Shown piece after piece: positions 45,839-59,236 of a stretch of DNA of 64,000 nucleotides (positions are counted from its first letter, which is position 1; every line of letters starts with the position of its first letter). Location of the stretch: contig JAFREE010000096.1 in NCBI GenBank assembly GCA_019400425.1, positions 1 to 64,000 of the forward strand, read 5' to 3'. Under the pieces are notes generated by a model. The model was not told the origin of the DNA. It did not search any database and saw only the letters and a program-made list of their open reading frames with translations. The stretch comes from Hymenochaete sp. R1 (lineage: Eukaryota > Basidiomycota > Agaricomycetes > Hymenochaetales > Hymenochaetaceae). Both the position numbers and the translations under genes were made by a program.

Positions 45839-48605
45839 TCAGGTCCGCCCTTCATACGCATTCTCCGATCCGATTTTCGGAGATTGGTGACGAGGTGAAC
45901 GCCGAATGTTGTCTGAGGTAGATGTTGACTTATTCACATCGTGCGTGACAACTTCTGCAAGGCGCTTTTGTAATGGACGTCCTGGTATTCGAATCTTTAA
46001 CGGTGATCCACCACCGAAAGATTTGGCCTCCGGTTTTAATATAGGGATGGTCGTCTTGGGCTCTTCGAAATTTGCTTTTCGTTCTCGTTGACGCTCGTTG
46101 CTTTTAAAGCTCGAGGTGCCGTTCCGTTTGATTCGCTCGCAATTTTTATTTTGCGCTCTCGATGATAATGATCCGTTCCCAGATGCCAAGTCCACCGAAC
46201 CCTTTCTTCTTGGTGTGGTAGATACCGACGAGGCTCGCGATTGGACACGACTGGAGGAGGGAAGCAAGCGACTTGCCTCTTGCTGACCCTCATGCTGAAT
46301 CAGTTTTATTGTCAATGGCCTTGATATACGTAACAATAAAGCTGCTCACCATCTGTAGGGCAGATTTGTCTTTCCGTTGGCCATTCACCTGTTTAGTACC
46401 ATGCAATTGGTGTGATCCCACTCCCGAGCTAAGTCCCGCAGAGGTCGAGTGTCTGCGTGAAATTGATTTGAAGTTGAATAACATCTGGTCCAGATACCGT
46501 TAGAATTCATCTGTATACCGAATTTTAGAATAGTACCTCTGCCGCTGCGGATGTAGAAATATCTGATTCCTTCTCGTCCCCGGGGTCGGAAGACAAGAAT
46601 TCATCGGAATCGTTCCGCAATGAGCTTAAGGATGTTAAAGGCGATAACGGACCCGACACATCCCTGTAAATCCATCTATATGAGAATGAGGGAGCGCGGA
46701 CGGGTCACGTACTGTATTACTTCCGGACCTTGGGGCTTGATGGTATCCCAGAAGTCCAAGATGATTATACGTTCCGGTACTCGGTATCTACGGCCATTAA
46801 TGAGCAATTCGTCTACTGGCATATCGCCTGTGTAACGGTTTGGCGTCTCTGTGTTTATGATTTCTATATTTCCGTTATTGCATTGCCGTGGTTTGGTTAT
46901 ATCAATGGGAGAGGGAAGGTACCGCGGGGTTCGTGACTTCGCCTGGATCGCACGCCCGTCAGAAAACTTTACCAATTCTGGAATAACGTATCCCGACGCA
47001 CCACATTATTCGCAGCGTGATTAGGACATTTCCATTTTCTTGGGCCCGATGGGAGCGTTACAAGAGGTGGTTCGAGGCAGTCGACATGCCAATGCAAAGG
47101 GCAGAAGTCGCAAGATATCATATTCTTCCAGACCTTTCCTCCAGCGTTCTGCGCAGGTCGGCTATGAGTCTCTTCCTCGTTGCCCTCGTGTGGCAAAGCA
47201 CTTCTGCCGCAGCGATAGCACATGACCGATGAATTCTTGCTGTCCTTCAAGCGATGTGGATCGCGCTCCTCTACGACCCCATGACGCCTTGGGGGAATGT
47301 GTTAGTGCTGGCTCTGAGATCCGAACATTGACAAACCCTGGACGCTGTACTCTGGACACTGACGTGTCAATATAAGATCCTCCCAACCCGGTACCCACTA
47401 CGCAAGCGTGATCTCAGATCCAGCTCAGCATGAAGTATGGCACTCACCCTCTCGAAAGAAAAGTCTGATTTGTTCTGGTAATTTAAATTCCACCGGAACA
47501 CTTTTGCCTAGTTCCTTCAGAACGGGCGACATGATAGTATGAGTTGTTTTCGATTCCTTCGACGTATTAACTTGACGCTGTTGTGTGGAACGCAGAGGTA
47601 CGACTCACCACGTTGTCCTGACTGCAACCCGGACAGTACCATCGCTCTTCTTCGGGAAAATCAGCTGGATCCATAGGAGGATCAAGGCACCATAGGTGGA
47701 ATGCTCGAGGACAACCATCACAATAAAGTAAGGCACCCATAGAGCTACAAGATGAACAGTGGTCTTCGTTGGACTGCTTTTTAAGTCAGATGTTGTACAT
47801 TGAAATAGTGCTGTTTCACGAACCTTTAAAGCAACTGGAGCCCCAGAAAGCTGAAGGGACGTAGGCTCTTCCTTTATGCCATTCTGAAAAGGTGCCGGGT
47901 CCATTGCCTTGATGCCTTTGCTACCGTTGGGCTGGGATAGCTCTGCATCCTCGTCGATTAAGACGTTGGCATCGTCAGGCTGACAAGACGCAGATCGGGA
48001 TTCCGACGGAGAACCACCGTCTTCTACCTCGTCCATTGGCTCCTCTAGTCCGGGTTGATAAGACGATTCACCCATGAAAGAAGTGGTTAGCTGTCCGTCA
48101 GTTGGAGCATAAGCTGCCAAGGGTCGGGCAGATAGACGTTGCGGGCGATTGGACTGACTGTAGTTTCACCGTGAAAGGCGATTCACGAATTCATTAAAAA
48201 CGTGCAATCACATCAGATCCATTAGAACGGTCAAGATACTGATGGAGAACGTACATTCTTCCTAAGCGTGCACGCTTTCTCCGAGATCCGTCTGCCTCTG
48301 CTGAGGCTAAAGCAGCCATTCCACCTCCCAGCCCGGAATATGTCGTCCCAGGATCCTGCTTACAGTTGCGGTCAAGCAAAGCCTCAGACTTGTAAGCACA
48401 GAACATCACTCACCGATAAAGGCAAGTAATTTCTAGGCGGAAAAAGCTTTTTGTGATCTGTTTTCCTGGACAATTGTCGGATGGAGTCGACACTCGGTGG
48501 ACCGGGTAAGATCTCAGTCGCTAGCGCCGGGTCACCTTCCAGATGTGGTGCTTGGAAAACTGGAATCGTTGAAAACAAGCACGGAGGAATGCTAGCAGAG
48601 GCCAT
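45839..48605 (-). CDS. RCO1: Rco1-like double-PHD protein of the Rpd3S complex
   Basis: Chromatin reader; yeast Rco1 holds the Rpd3S histone deacetylase on transcribed genes through two PHD fingers. The start is taken at 48605 (MASASIPPCLFSTIPVF) for its strong context. Then come TEILPGPPSVDSIRQLSRK and KLFPPRNYLPL, a conserved leader of these proteins. An acidic region (48120-47830) precedes the first PHD finger, read across an intron as CSSMGALLYCDGCPRAFHLW then CLDPPMDPADFPEEERWYCP. The second finger is CYRCGRSALPHEGN and ISCDFCPLHWHVDCLEPPLV then PRKWKCPNHA. Later ENRYTGD-like and RRYRVPERIIILDFWDTI match the Rco1 mid-region. The tail is Ser/Arg-rich and ends SENAYEGRT. About 750 residues. 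An upstream frame with ATG 48751 is in another phase and could be a 5' exon. Confidence 0.8.
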
Positions 48606-49118
48606 GGCTCGAGCCCAGCATGGAAATCACCTAGTTGCTGCTGGATGGGTGATGTGGAAGCAAGCAAGGGTGCCGCCGTCGACGCGGACGGGCTAGCTCG
48701 CCCATACAAAGTGACGAAATGCTTCTTCAAAGCCTCAACGCTAAGGACCATTGAATGTCAATGTCAGTCATGGAATGAAGTTCACTTATTTTCGATCTTT
48801 TTTATTTTCAAATTTCATGTCACTCGTTGAACTTGAGCCAGCATTACAAGATGTAGCGACTATTCTCCCAGTCCGCAACTCGTTCTCGTACACTTTGCAG
48901 TGGCATCCGAAATCGTAAATTGCATAGTAAAATGAAAGTAAAACTATCAGCAGGTACCCTATGTTGGTATATAGACGGAAGAGCATGCGACCGGCACCAG
49001 CTCTTGCGTAAACATCGTTTCGTGAAACCCATATGAACAAAATATAATCATGCAAATCGAGATCACTAAAATCCCAAACAACCCTCTCTCACAGCGGGAG
49101 CTTTAAACGAGATCATGA
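48606..49118. other. Rco1-like promoter and myosin V 3' region
   Basis: 513 bp. It contains the possible 5' exon of the Rco1-like gene (ATG 48751, 76 codons, MVLSVEALKKHFVTLYGRAS). Otherwise nothing was recognised. Confidence 0.35.
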
Positions 49119-52100
49119 TCAGGCAACCAAGGCAGCCAGTCGGCGAAGGTGCGAGACATTGAGATACGCTGGGACATATGTCTCCAGACCAGACACCTCT
49201 CGCGGAAGAGGGACTTCGTATGGTCCCACTTCCTCCGTCTCAGGTGCTAAAAGTAAGTGGTCGTTGCGATCATTAGGGACGACTCGTGAAGCAACTACAC
49301 GAAGAATTTCTGGAGAAATAGGATTCTAGACAACACGTCAGCTTCGCTTAACCTACTGCTACATTAAAGCACGAACCTCGTAGTCCGCCACGAAGTAGTT
49401 TGTGCACATCCGTTGAATCTGGGAAGGACTAAGCATCCAGCACACATCATAGATGATCTCAATATCAGCCGCCGTTGCCTGTAGAATACGGGTGTTGTTA
49501 AAGAGCGAAGAAACAAAGAGGAAGGGCGATCAGACCTTCTTGAGCTGCAGTAATTTGGTCGCTTGCATAAGGTGTTCGAGCTGCAGCGTGCCTTCCGGCA
49601 TGTTATGGGATTTACACCACTCTTCTATCCGGGTGATGTTGTACTGAATTTGCATGGCTGAAAGACAAGGGTCAGAAATCATTTCTGATTGCAGATGCTT
49701 TTCTAACCTCTCTTCCACGAACAGAAATTTCTCCGCATCAAAAGGTCATTGAAGCTGGTGACTCCTATCAATTTGAGTAATTCTGTAATCACTTGCTGCA
49801 CGACCGATTCCTCCACGAAGTAGCTTCGCAAACTCTTCCAGACCTTGTTTAGTAGATTAAGCACGTCGTCCATGTTGTGAGCTGGCGTCGTGTTGGTGTT
49901 CAGTAGTCTATTGAAAAGTCGTGTGTTGCTATCGGTGGTAGTGAAACCAGGAAGCGACTGGCTCTCGATGAGTGCTGGAATTACCATCTTCGACAATCGC
50001 TTTTTAGTCTCAAGCATCCACGTGTGGTAAATGTTGTACTCAAGACTATCAAGGTCATGCTTGACCATCGTTACCAACCGCTCATAGTCTGACCAATCAA
50101 ACTCCCGTCCTGCGGGCTCTCCTCCTGGGCCAATACCCTGTAGCATGTCACTTTCCGCCACGCAGATGAATGAGAGCATTTCATGGACATTGGACAGCCA
50201 GAAGATCCCAGGAATGATTGCATCTTCCCCTTGGAACGACTAATAAAATCCTTATTAGACTACATATTAAATGCACGACAGGCCACGCACCATAACATGC
50301 GACTGCACCGTCTGCATCACGTTCGCAAGGAATCGCTCACTTTCGGGAATCAATCCATACTTCCACATCTCATTTGTGACAAGGCTGATGAGATTGGCCG
50401 GGAAGAGAATCTCTTTGACAGCTGAAGGATTCGTCAAGCTTGGAGCGGGGATTTTCAAACCCCGGACGAGACCATCTAAGACATCCTCATCAACGCGTTT
50501 CGCATCGAGCATGAGCTTAATCTTCTCTTCAGCGGGGTCATCATGTACGCTAGAGAGCCCATTCGACTTGAGACGCGGCAGTTCTTGTCCATTGAACGCC
50601 ACCGAGATCGCTCGTGGATTACCATTCTGCATACGCTTGGCGGCAATCATGATCTCATCGACGGAGGTTCTATGCTCTGATGGATCCAAAGAGTATACGC
50701 CTGCAGAACTGTGTCGTCTTTGATGGCGGGAAGAAGGAAGAGGAGCCGTTGTGCCGTTTGTCGCTGCTGTTGCTTGCCCGTCTCCAGTACGCAAGTTTGG
50801 GACAAAAGTCGGAGACACGGGCGGCTCCATACGTGAACCTCGAGTCAATGCGTTTAGCGCATTGGATCTATTGAGCTGTTCGCGGAGGTTGCTGACCTCG
50901 CTCTTGAGGGTAGCAATTACAGAATGATCTTCCGAACGAGAAGAGGCGGTTTCAACGATCTTCTGCTGAGCTTCGAGTTTGGCCGTATGGTTGCGAAGGT
51001 CTTCCGTCAACTTTTGGATGGTCACTTCTTTCTCCGAAAGCCGAGACATCGCGTCTTCAAGTCTTATTTCGACATCTTTCTTGGCATTCAAGAGTTCTTC
51101 ACGTTTTGCCACCTCCGCTTGAGAAAGTTGGAGATCGTGCTGTAGCTGTTTGCTCTTCGAATCCGTTTCCTCCTGCTTGTTAATCCAGGACTGCAGCTGC
51201 CCTTCGATATCACGGAGTTTACCTTGAAGCTCTTTCTTTTCGTTTGTCCTCTCTTGTAGACGTTGCGTGAGTTCGACGACTTTGTTCTCCAGAGTGTAGG
51301 ATATTTCTTTAAATCGGTTGATCGAGCGTGCTTCTAATCGGAGGGCTTTGAGCTCCTTGCGCGCCAATCTCCTTCGCATGCAGGATTGAAGATAAATGAT
51401 GTGTCTGACATCGGACTTGTATTTCATGCGGGCGGCACTTAACCAGACTCCGTGAGCCTCGAATGGATAAATAAGGAAGAAAAGGACGTACTGTCCGCGC
51501 AGGAGACTTTGCAGGAGTAAGGCGCCATGTAAGAAACGCGACTCGTTGAATTGACGTCTGGCAATTTTTCCTCGTGCACCTATTGAAAAACCTTGAAGAC
51601 CATAACAGACAAGAAAATAAAGTTTCTTACGGCTTTGGAACTGCAATATCGAGCTGCGTATTGAGAGGAACTTGCTCCTTTGTGCATAACGACGAACGGC
51701 GCATTGCAGTTTCCTCGCAAAAACCTCTCGCCGAATGTCTGCCACGAGCTTTCTCGCAAGGACCCCACGCCACCAGGTTTGTATCGTGATAGCAGCTACT
51801 CGCATATTCCTGTAGCGTTTCATTGCGAGCCGTCTCCTCACATTTTTCTGCAGAATCGTGACGAGCGCATTTAATCGTTCCGAGCGCAGTGACTCCAGGA
51901 CGGCCAGCATACCAGCTCTGAAGAAAAGCTTGGTTAAACCAGCTTGGTACTTGTCCTCGTCGTTGATTGTCTTCTTCAAAATGAGTTCACAAAGGGCTTT
52001 GATTTCCAGGTTCTTGATCATCGGGCCCCAGTGTTCGGATCCCACGAGCATATAATATCTAATTTTGGGTAAATGCACGATCCATTTTGTTATCAAACAG

Positions 52101-54728
52101 AAGCATAAGCTCACCTATCGGCGAACTCCTCATACGTCCAGCGAGACGGATAACCTGCGCAACTAATTCTGATTGTTTCCAGAACACCGCACGCACGAAG
52201 CTGGCCGAGAACTTGCTGAGGTTGGAACTCCCATGCACGTTTTGCTTCGTTCGGTTTGATGCATCGGATGTAATGGACATTGGTGACACTCAAAGTATCC
52301 ATCAAGTTTATCAATGAAGACTTGAAGATAGAGCCAAGGGTAGGTTTTTTCGCAACACGCTTCGATCCCGGAGCCGATGATGAATTGGCAGTCAAAGTTG
52401 CACGACCTGGATCAGGAATAAGTGAGGAGCGTCGACTACCGTCTGGCATTGGTGACGCAGGGTTGGGACTTTCAGGTGGTTTGTTTGTCGCCAGCGCAGT
52501 GTCTAATACCTCCTTCAAAAATGTATTCTCTGTCGAAGATAGAAGAGCCAGATGCTCGTCCGGAACAGTGTCTCTGTTCTTCTCAATAAAGCCATCAACT
52601 TCGTAGGTGACATCAAGTGCATAGTGGGCGATGGTAAATGCGGAATTACCGAAGCGGGGCTTCTTAAATACGCTCTTCGTCTCCGGCTTAACAAGTTGCT
52701 GGTATAGCTTTTGTAAAAAAGACGCGTCGCTTCCTGAAGGCAATCGGGACTCTTCGTCTAGCAAAGCGAGCACACCAAGCTTTCCTTCAATTACATCGAT
52801 ACATGGCTGATTGTCCGAAAAGTCGATGAAGGTCCAGTTGATCTCTTCGCGAACGTACTCTTCTTGCTCCAATTTGAAAACGTGCGCGTTGAACTAAAGA
52901 TTAGGAAGGTCAATGTCCGTGTATTTTACATAAATCTAAAGGGCTGACTTCTTGTTGGAGTTTTTCATTTGCGTAATTGATGCTAAATTGTTCAAAGGAG
53001 TTCTGAGAAAGTGTCAGTGAAGGCCAAAAGCTAAGACATTTGCAATTACCTTGTTGAAGTGCTCAAACCCATAGATATCCAATACACCTATGAACATCTC
53101 TGCTCTACTTGTGGCTTCACCTCCCTCACCGGCGAGACTCTCATTTACTATGGCCACGAGCCACTCGAACAAGCAAGCATATATGAACTTAGCCACACTG
53201 TCTCGCACGACAGTGGCCTGCGCAGCGTTGAGAGCCGTGACGATCTTTTCTGAGCGAGTGGAGATTTGTTTCTTGATTGTCCACCTTTTAAACTCGGCCG
53301 AGCCTATACCTAAAAAACGTGAACTTAGAGCCAGGGCAGGGTCCTCGTCGTCTATAGCAGCATCTTGGCGTAGTTGCGTGATCTTGATATTTCCGAGATG
53401 AAGCAAGGCAGCCAAAAGCTTGAATACAGCCCATTGCTTCTCTACACTGATACCGACGGTAGACAAAGCCAGTTGCGTGGCACGGAATTCCTCCACATCA
53501 TCGACACCAGGTATTGGTGTAGAGGTAGGTCCACCTTGTCGCAAATAATGGAACTTCGAGATGTCCGTATCGAGGCCGAGATCCTTCCTTTCTTTGAGCG
53601 GTGTTCCTGCGCATAGTTGGTAGAAAATATGATAATTCCTTTCGGTTGTCGGTTGATACACCAATCGAGAACGTTCAAGCAGATATGTACGTATACGGGC
53701 CCCGACGATCTCTTGCTTGCCGTCAAAAAGAATCTATTTTGCTCGCATTAACGGTCGAAAGTAGGTAAGGATAAATTCGGAAACCAACCTGGATGTACTT
53801 CCCGAATCGCGAGGAGTTATCGTTCCTCGTAGTTTTGGCGTTTCCGAATGCTTCTAATATGGGATTGGTTGCAAGTATTTGGCGCTCGACCTCGCTGGAT
53901 TCGTCGAGGGACGCTTTTGTTCGGGATTTACCAGCCAAAGCGGGTGGGTTAACAGACGCAAGGAATCTCATGATTAATTTGGCCTAGGATAGAGTCAGTT
54001 GGTGCGCCTTTAACCACAAAGTGCAAGACACTGACTGATTCTGTTTTACCTGCACCGCTGAGAAGGACGCTGAGCATGTGTAACCGCACACCAACGCCAA
54101 TTACGACTGTCTTACCTTTCACCAGACACGATAATGGTCTGACCCTGTCCATCTTTACTCATACGCGTGTACGCATCCTCTGCAATAGCGAACAAGTGAG
54201 GTTCCAGCTCGCCCTTTCGACGTCCACTGTACGCCTGGATAATTTCGGGCCCGTAAAGAGTGACACGCTGGAAGGGATTGACCGCAATAAGGACGATGCC
54301 GCTGTAGGTGTATATACTATGCTGGGCATAACGATTTTTGATGGTATGTAATACTTCAGAAAGAAGTTAGAATACTAATGAAGGACATCTCAAACAACAC
54401 ACCAGAGGGCTCGTTCAGATGAGATAGCGTAGCAAGATCATCTGCTGTTTCAAGCAGAGGCGGATTGCGTAGAGGCGGCAAGTCGCTTCTGCCAGCTTTG
54501 ATGTCTTTGCCGGTCGTGTCGATTGTCAATTCCTAAATACTCTGCAGTCAATCCAGGCATTGACGATTCGAAACGCAAGTTGCAAACCTTTCCCCGCTCA
54601 TCCGCGAAAACGAGTTTAATTGCATCGTTGTCACCTTTGCTGACTTGGACAACCTCTGCGGAGACCCAACCGTGCTCTTTGTCAGTGATCCAGACTCGCG
54701 TCCCTTTCGAGTAAATTAGGTCGGACAT
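49119..54728 (-). CDS. MYO2: Class V myosin heavy chain
   Basis: Actin motor that carries vesicles and organelles to growth sites. The N-terminal SH3-like part is [20 protein letters not shown] from 54728. The motor has [22 protein letters not shown]-loop [18 protein letters not shown] (with an intron between [10 protein letters not shown] and AKFI), [12 protein letters not shown] (switch I), [11 protein letters not shown] (switch II), [14 protein letters not shown] [11 protein letters not shown] and [13 protein letters not shown], then [16 protein letters not shown]. Several IQ motifs follow ([41 protein letters not shown]). About 200 residues of coiled coil ([20 protein letters not shown]) come next, then a linker, then the cargo-binding dilute domain ([49 protein letters not shown]). 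It ends [19 protein letters not shown]. About 1600 residues, the normal size for a fungal Myo2/MyoE. Confidence 0.95.
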
Positions 54729-55016
54729 GACGGCCAGCGTTCGAAGGAGAGCGAGAGAGGAAAGGAAGGAGAGAGAAACAGGCTGAAGTGAGTGAGTGAT
54801 CGCAACAGAGCGAACGAGAACGGGTGGGGTGGGATTGGCGCGTCGCGTAGTTCTCAATCTACTGCGCCGTGACCAGCAACCGCGACCATTCTTGAACTGG
54901 AACTCATACCACTCACTGCCACCTTCAATTCATCATCTGCAAGTTCGTGCAGCTACTAGCCCTCGATTGAGTTTTACATCGCATGCAGGTAGTTATCCGC
55001 CTTAGTCAGATTCGCA
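54729..55016. promoter_or_regulatory. Divergent promoter region of myosin V and VPS2
   Basis: 288 bp between opposite starts. The myosin side is a purine-rich (plus strand) leader at about 54733-54780, i.e. C/T-rich on the coding strand. No known binding site was identified with confidence. Confidence 0.35.
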
Positions 55017-56012
55017 ATGAATATTATAGTGAGCTTCAACGAGCTTGTAAGGGAACCGTCCTAATCTATCTATGTGGAATTGCATAGGAAACCCTCTTTG
55101 GTCGACCGGTCACCCCTGCAGAAAGGCTACGTCAGAATCAACGGTCCCTTGCCAAGGCTCAACGAGAGCTTGATCGCGAGAGGGGTAAACTCGAGCAGCA
55201 GGAGAAGAAACTTGTGCAAGACATCCGCAAAGGTGCGAAAGCGGGCCAGATGGTAAGATGGTATCTCTCGTTTGGTTCCTCCTTGGTCACGCTCATTGCT
55301 TTTCATCCTTATAGAAGGCATGCAACGTCATGGCAAGGGATCTCGTTAGGACGCGAAGATACATCCAGAAATTCTATCAGATGCGTACGCAGCTGCAGGC
55401 CGTGAGCTTGCGCATACAGACACTACGAAGTAACCAGCAAATGGCAGAAGCCATGAAGGGCGCAACACGCGTAAGTATCCGTATTCACGATGGCGCAGCT
55501 CCAATAGTTCTTGGTCTCTTCTTACCTCTCATGCTCGTAGGCCATGGGTGCCATGAATAAAGGGTTAAACTTACCCGCAATCCAGCGAATCATGCAAGAA
55601 TTCGAGAAAGAGAATGACGTGATGGACATGAAGGAGTCCTTCATGTCGGATGCAGTTGATGATGTTATGGATGCTGAAGGAGAAGACGAAGAAGTAGAGG
55701 GTGACAAGATTCTAAAAGAAGTCCTTGACGAAATCGGTGTTGACCTTTCGCAGCAGGTCTGACTTCGACTCTTATTTACTTTCAACGTAGACATCATTCT
55801 TACAACCCCTCTAGCTCACAGATGCACCGAACAGCAAGATATCAACCCCTACAACCAATCAGAAACAAGCTGTCGCACTCGGAGAATCCGATGTTCCTGC
55901 ACCGTCAACCTTCAATGGGGCAAAGCCTGGTGATAATGCCGCAAGTGCTAATGCGGGCACGCCAGACGAAGATGCTCTGCAAGCCAGGTTGGACGCTCTC
56001 AGGCGCGGCTGA
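55017..56012 (+). CDS. VPS2: ESCRT-III subunit Vps2/Did4 (CHMP2)
   Basis: Caps and remodels ESCRT-III filaments and recruits Vps4 at endosomes. The first coding exon is only 12 nt: ATG at 55017 encodes MNII, then an intron of about 60 nt (gtgagc to gcatag, ending at about 55087). Exon 2 continues ETLFGRPVTPAERLRQNQRS, LAKAQRELDRERGKLEQQEK and DIRKGAKAGQM. Later exons read KACNVMARDLVRTRRYIQKF, YQMRTQLQAVSLRIQTLRSN, AMGAMNKGLNLPAIQRIMQE, the acidic DVMDAEGEDEEVEGDKILKE, and VLDEIGVDLSQQL. The C-terminal MIM1-like motif DALQARLDALRRG matches the Vps4-binding helix of this family. About 250 residues, complete. MNIIE at the N terminus is strongly conserved in Vps2, which supports the tiny exon. 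Divergent from myosin V and convergent with COG4. Confidence 0.93.
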
Positions 56013-56165
56013 GTTAACTAGAACAGTCCAGCCTCCCTTATTGTATTTTTCCCGCACACCCAGACACAAAGTTTCCCGTTCACTCGGTACTCCTTTTCAT
56101 CGTTCCAAGAATATTATCATTGCTGCATGGCATTTTCAAAGAAAACCTGTACTTGATTTTTCCAT

Positions 56166-58942
56166 TTATATTCTAAGTTCTGCGATATTTCGAGCTTCGG
56201 CTATTCCAAATCGCCATGGAATCCCACTGCTGTTAAAGAAATCATCTATGCCTTCGTCCTAGTTGCCTAAGATAAGACAACGACCCACAAAAGTGAATGA
56301 TTAAAGAGTTCACCTGATCAACGTTTAGTATCGTAGCGATCTGTTGCAGTCTCTGGAATTTGTCCCTGACGCTACCGAGCGCGATCTGAGAAGACAGGAA
56401 GGTGGATATTGACCTAATGTCTTGGTCAAATTGAATGGCGCCCAGCTAACACGAGACGTCAAGTCAATCCATGGCAACTCTAAGAAAGACTTTCTACCTC
56501 AGTATATTTTAACGTCAGGATATATTTTTCCCATGGTCTCACAAGGACATCCAAAACTTGGTCCAAAAAAGACCTGTAGTTTGACTCGGTGAGAGACTCC
56601 TGCCTGCGCGGTGAACATTCATTGTCCCAATATGATGAGTGCATACATGTTACCTTGAATCCGTCCATCAATCCTTGCCAAGTTTTTAAAAATCTCTTCT
56701 GAACGACATTTTCTCCTGAGAAGCCGGTGTAAGTATTTTCGTCTAATACGTATGATACGTCTTTGTAGATTTCAGGAACAAAGTTCCGCAACCGAGGTCG
56801 AACAACTTGATTGAAAAGTTGATCCATACCAGTCTACACGTAAGACCTGTTAGCATTGGACAACGCAAACGTCACCAGGATCACCTTCAGAGCGGAGCGG
56901 AATCTTACTCCGAGCCCGTGTAACCGCAAAAAATAGGTTTCGACTTGCTGCGCTTCTTTATGAGAGAAATTTTGCTGGAGCTGTGGGAGGGAGCTGAACT
57001 CCCTGGCGAGTCTATCCACATGCATGGATGAGATATCCAGATCGTTCAGGAATGTCTATGAGAGTAGTGAGAGCATAAACTATGTCATAGTCTACTGCGT
57101 TACAAACCATGAAGTTTCTCCGGGTGGGGCTATCGGTCTTTTCCCCGCGCGTCCCACTTACTCCGGAAGGTATCATCTTGTAGGCAGCTTCGAGTTTAGC
57201 TTTGATGACGAATAGGTACTCATTTTCCAAGGCATTCTGAACTACACTCGATGTTTTCTCTACAGCATCTGTTGAACTTGTATTCAGAAGACGCGTAAAG
57301 ATCGTTCTTAATATATAGAACACGAGATCAGGGACTGTCGTAGTCGGAAACGACTGCGTGTCGTCTGGCGATGCCAACCTGTGCGCCTTCCGAGTCACAT
57401 CAGCCGCCAGTGAAAATCCAGTGGATAACTCTTACTTCTTGAATAGTAGAGCGCAAGTACCATTCCTCCAAAGGGACGTAGTACTTGGTGACCAGCTTAT
57501 GAAGTAACGCGTAACTTTTTGATTGTTCTATAACTTCAAGCGAACGATCGCGACCAGTCTGTGCAGCATTAAGTTACTAATTACGGCATATGACAAGGAA
57601 GAAGATGTGCGTACATTTAGATTGGTGCATAGAAATCGGCGATATGCCGAAAATCGCATAATGATTGCAGCGAGTTCATTGAGTAGCTTGTCGATAACCC
57701 TTGGATCTACTCGTTGATCTTCAAAGCCACTTTGAGTCTGGAGCATTCTCTTTGAAGCGGAACTGAGCATTGGAACAGAAGAGGACTCGCATTCTACAAG
57801 CTGAGAATCAGATTAGCTAGTAATATTTTTTGACTCATAGCAAACTCACCTTCTGCTCTATATTCCTATCATTTTCCCATTCAGCGACAAGTGTCTGTAC
57901 GGATTTATCAAAATCACATATGACATGTTCCATCACTGTCAGCATTTTCCCTTCCCCGTAATACTTTTCAACGACAGGTTGATGTTGATCTATAATACTA
58001 CAAACGCTCTCGAATATTGCCGTCAACGCAGTCACATAGTACAGTGATGACGAGACTTCATGATAGCAAGTGTTAAAGGACATTTAATACAACTGAAGGA
58101 AGCACCTACCGCTTTCTGGCCTCGCTACCATTGGTTGAATTAAAGAAATCACAAACGATGCATAAGTGTTCAGGCCTTCGGTATCCCAACCAATAGGAGG
58201 GAAGAGTTTGAAAAATCGAGTTATTTCACTTGAGTCCCGGTCTCTGGCGGCCTTCTTAAACCGCTGCAGAAAGATGTCTCGTAATTGCTCCCTCAACTGC
58301 TGTAGAGCTCGAGCAGGAGGCAAAGGCCAATTTTCGGTTGGCTGAAGAATGTATGTAAGCCAAGCAGACACTCGGGTGCCATCACTGGTAACTTACCACT
58401 GCAAAATTAGCAAACGAGCCTTCGAGAACGTCCTTCGGTAAAGTCATGATTCTTGCGCATAATCTCGTCGCGGCCTCCCAGTCCTGGGATTCAATGCAAG
58501 AATGAATGTCTCCGATGGCGTTCTGTGACAGCCCAGTACGTCGCAGATTTAGTTCATCTTCAAAAGAAGGAACCAAAAATCCTCGAATAAAAAATACCTT
58601 AAGCTCCACTGTCTGTGTCACACGGTCCGAAGACTCCTTGACACGTCTCATTTCTTCGTCAAGATGCCTGACACGACCCCCTACACGCTCCGCCGTCCTT
58701 GCCACTTCTGATACGTTGGATCTTAGTAAAAGAGTATCATATGTAACATCTGATAGTGGATGGGAAAGCGACCGAAGAGATGTTAAGGAGTGCTGAATGG
58801 GTTGGAAATCCGATACGAGCGAGGATAGGGAGTCGGAGAGAAGCACCTCTTCATCTTCCAATTCAGATAAACAGGAGAGAAGATCAGAAAGCGATTTCAA
58901 AGGTTGATTTCTCGAGCCTTCGCCTTTCTGATACGAAAGCAT
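56166..58942 (-). CDS. COG4: Conserved oligomeric Golgi complex subunit 4
   Basis: Subunit of the COG tether that returns vesicles within the Golgi. The ATG at 58942 starts MLSYQKGEGSRNQPLKSLSD, followed by heptad-rich helices (LTSLRSLSHPLSDVTYDTLL, NVSEVARTAERVGGRVRHLD). The conserved core has CIESQDWEAATRLCARIMTL, LREQLRDIFLQRFKKAARDR, ITRFFKLFPPIGWDTEGLNT and YASFVISLIQPMVARP. The C-terminal half includes LNDLDISSMHVDRLAREFSS-type helices near 57020, KTWQGLMDGFKVT, and LDVLVRPWEKYILTLKYTE. The end is GIPWRFGIAEARNIAELRI, matching the family's conserved last helices. About 750 residues with many 50-60-nt introns. The start codon lies about 300 bp from a LINE ORF on the other strand, so the element sits in or beside this gene's promoter. 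Confidence 0.9.
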
Positions 58943-59236
58943 TTCGCGGCGCTAGATACTGGTGTGTACCAGTTAGTTCAGGTCCAGGCTTACAAGCTGT
59001 TTAAGCTTGAGAAGCATGTAGCACGGACTTTCACGTCAAAAAGTCGCGTCGTCGCTCCTTGCCCTTTAACCACCACCATCTCCATTTTTCCCACGCTTCT
59101 TTCCTCGTCGCTGCTCAACCTTTCTCGCTCATCGCTGTCTAGACTGCCGGTTTTCTTTTCTTCTTTCTCTGTTTCTATTTTGATTTTTGTCTGTCTCGTC
59201 TGTTTGTGTGTCTGCTAGTCCCCTTTTGTTGTAATT

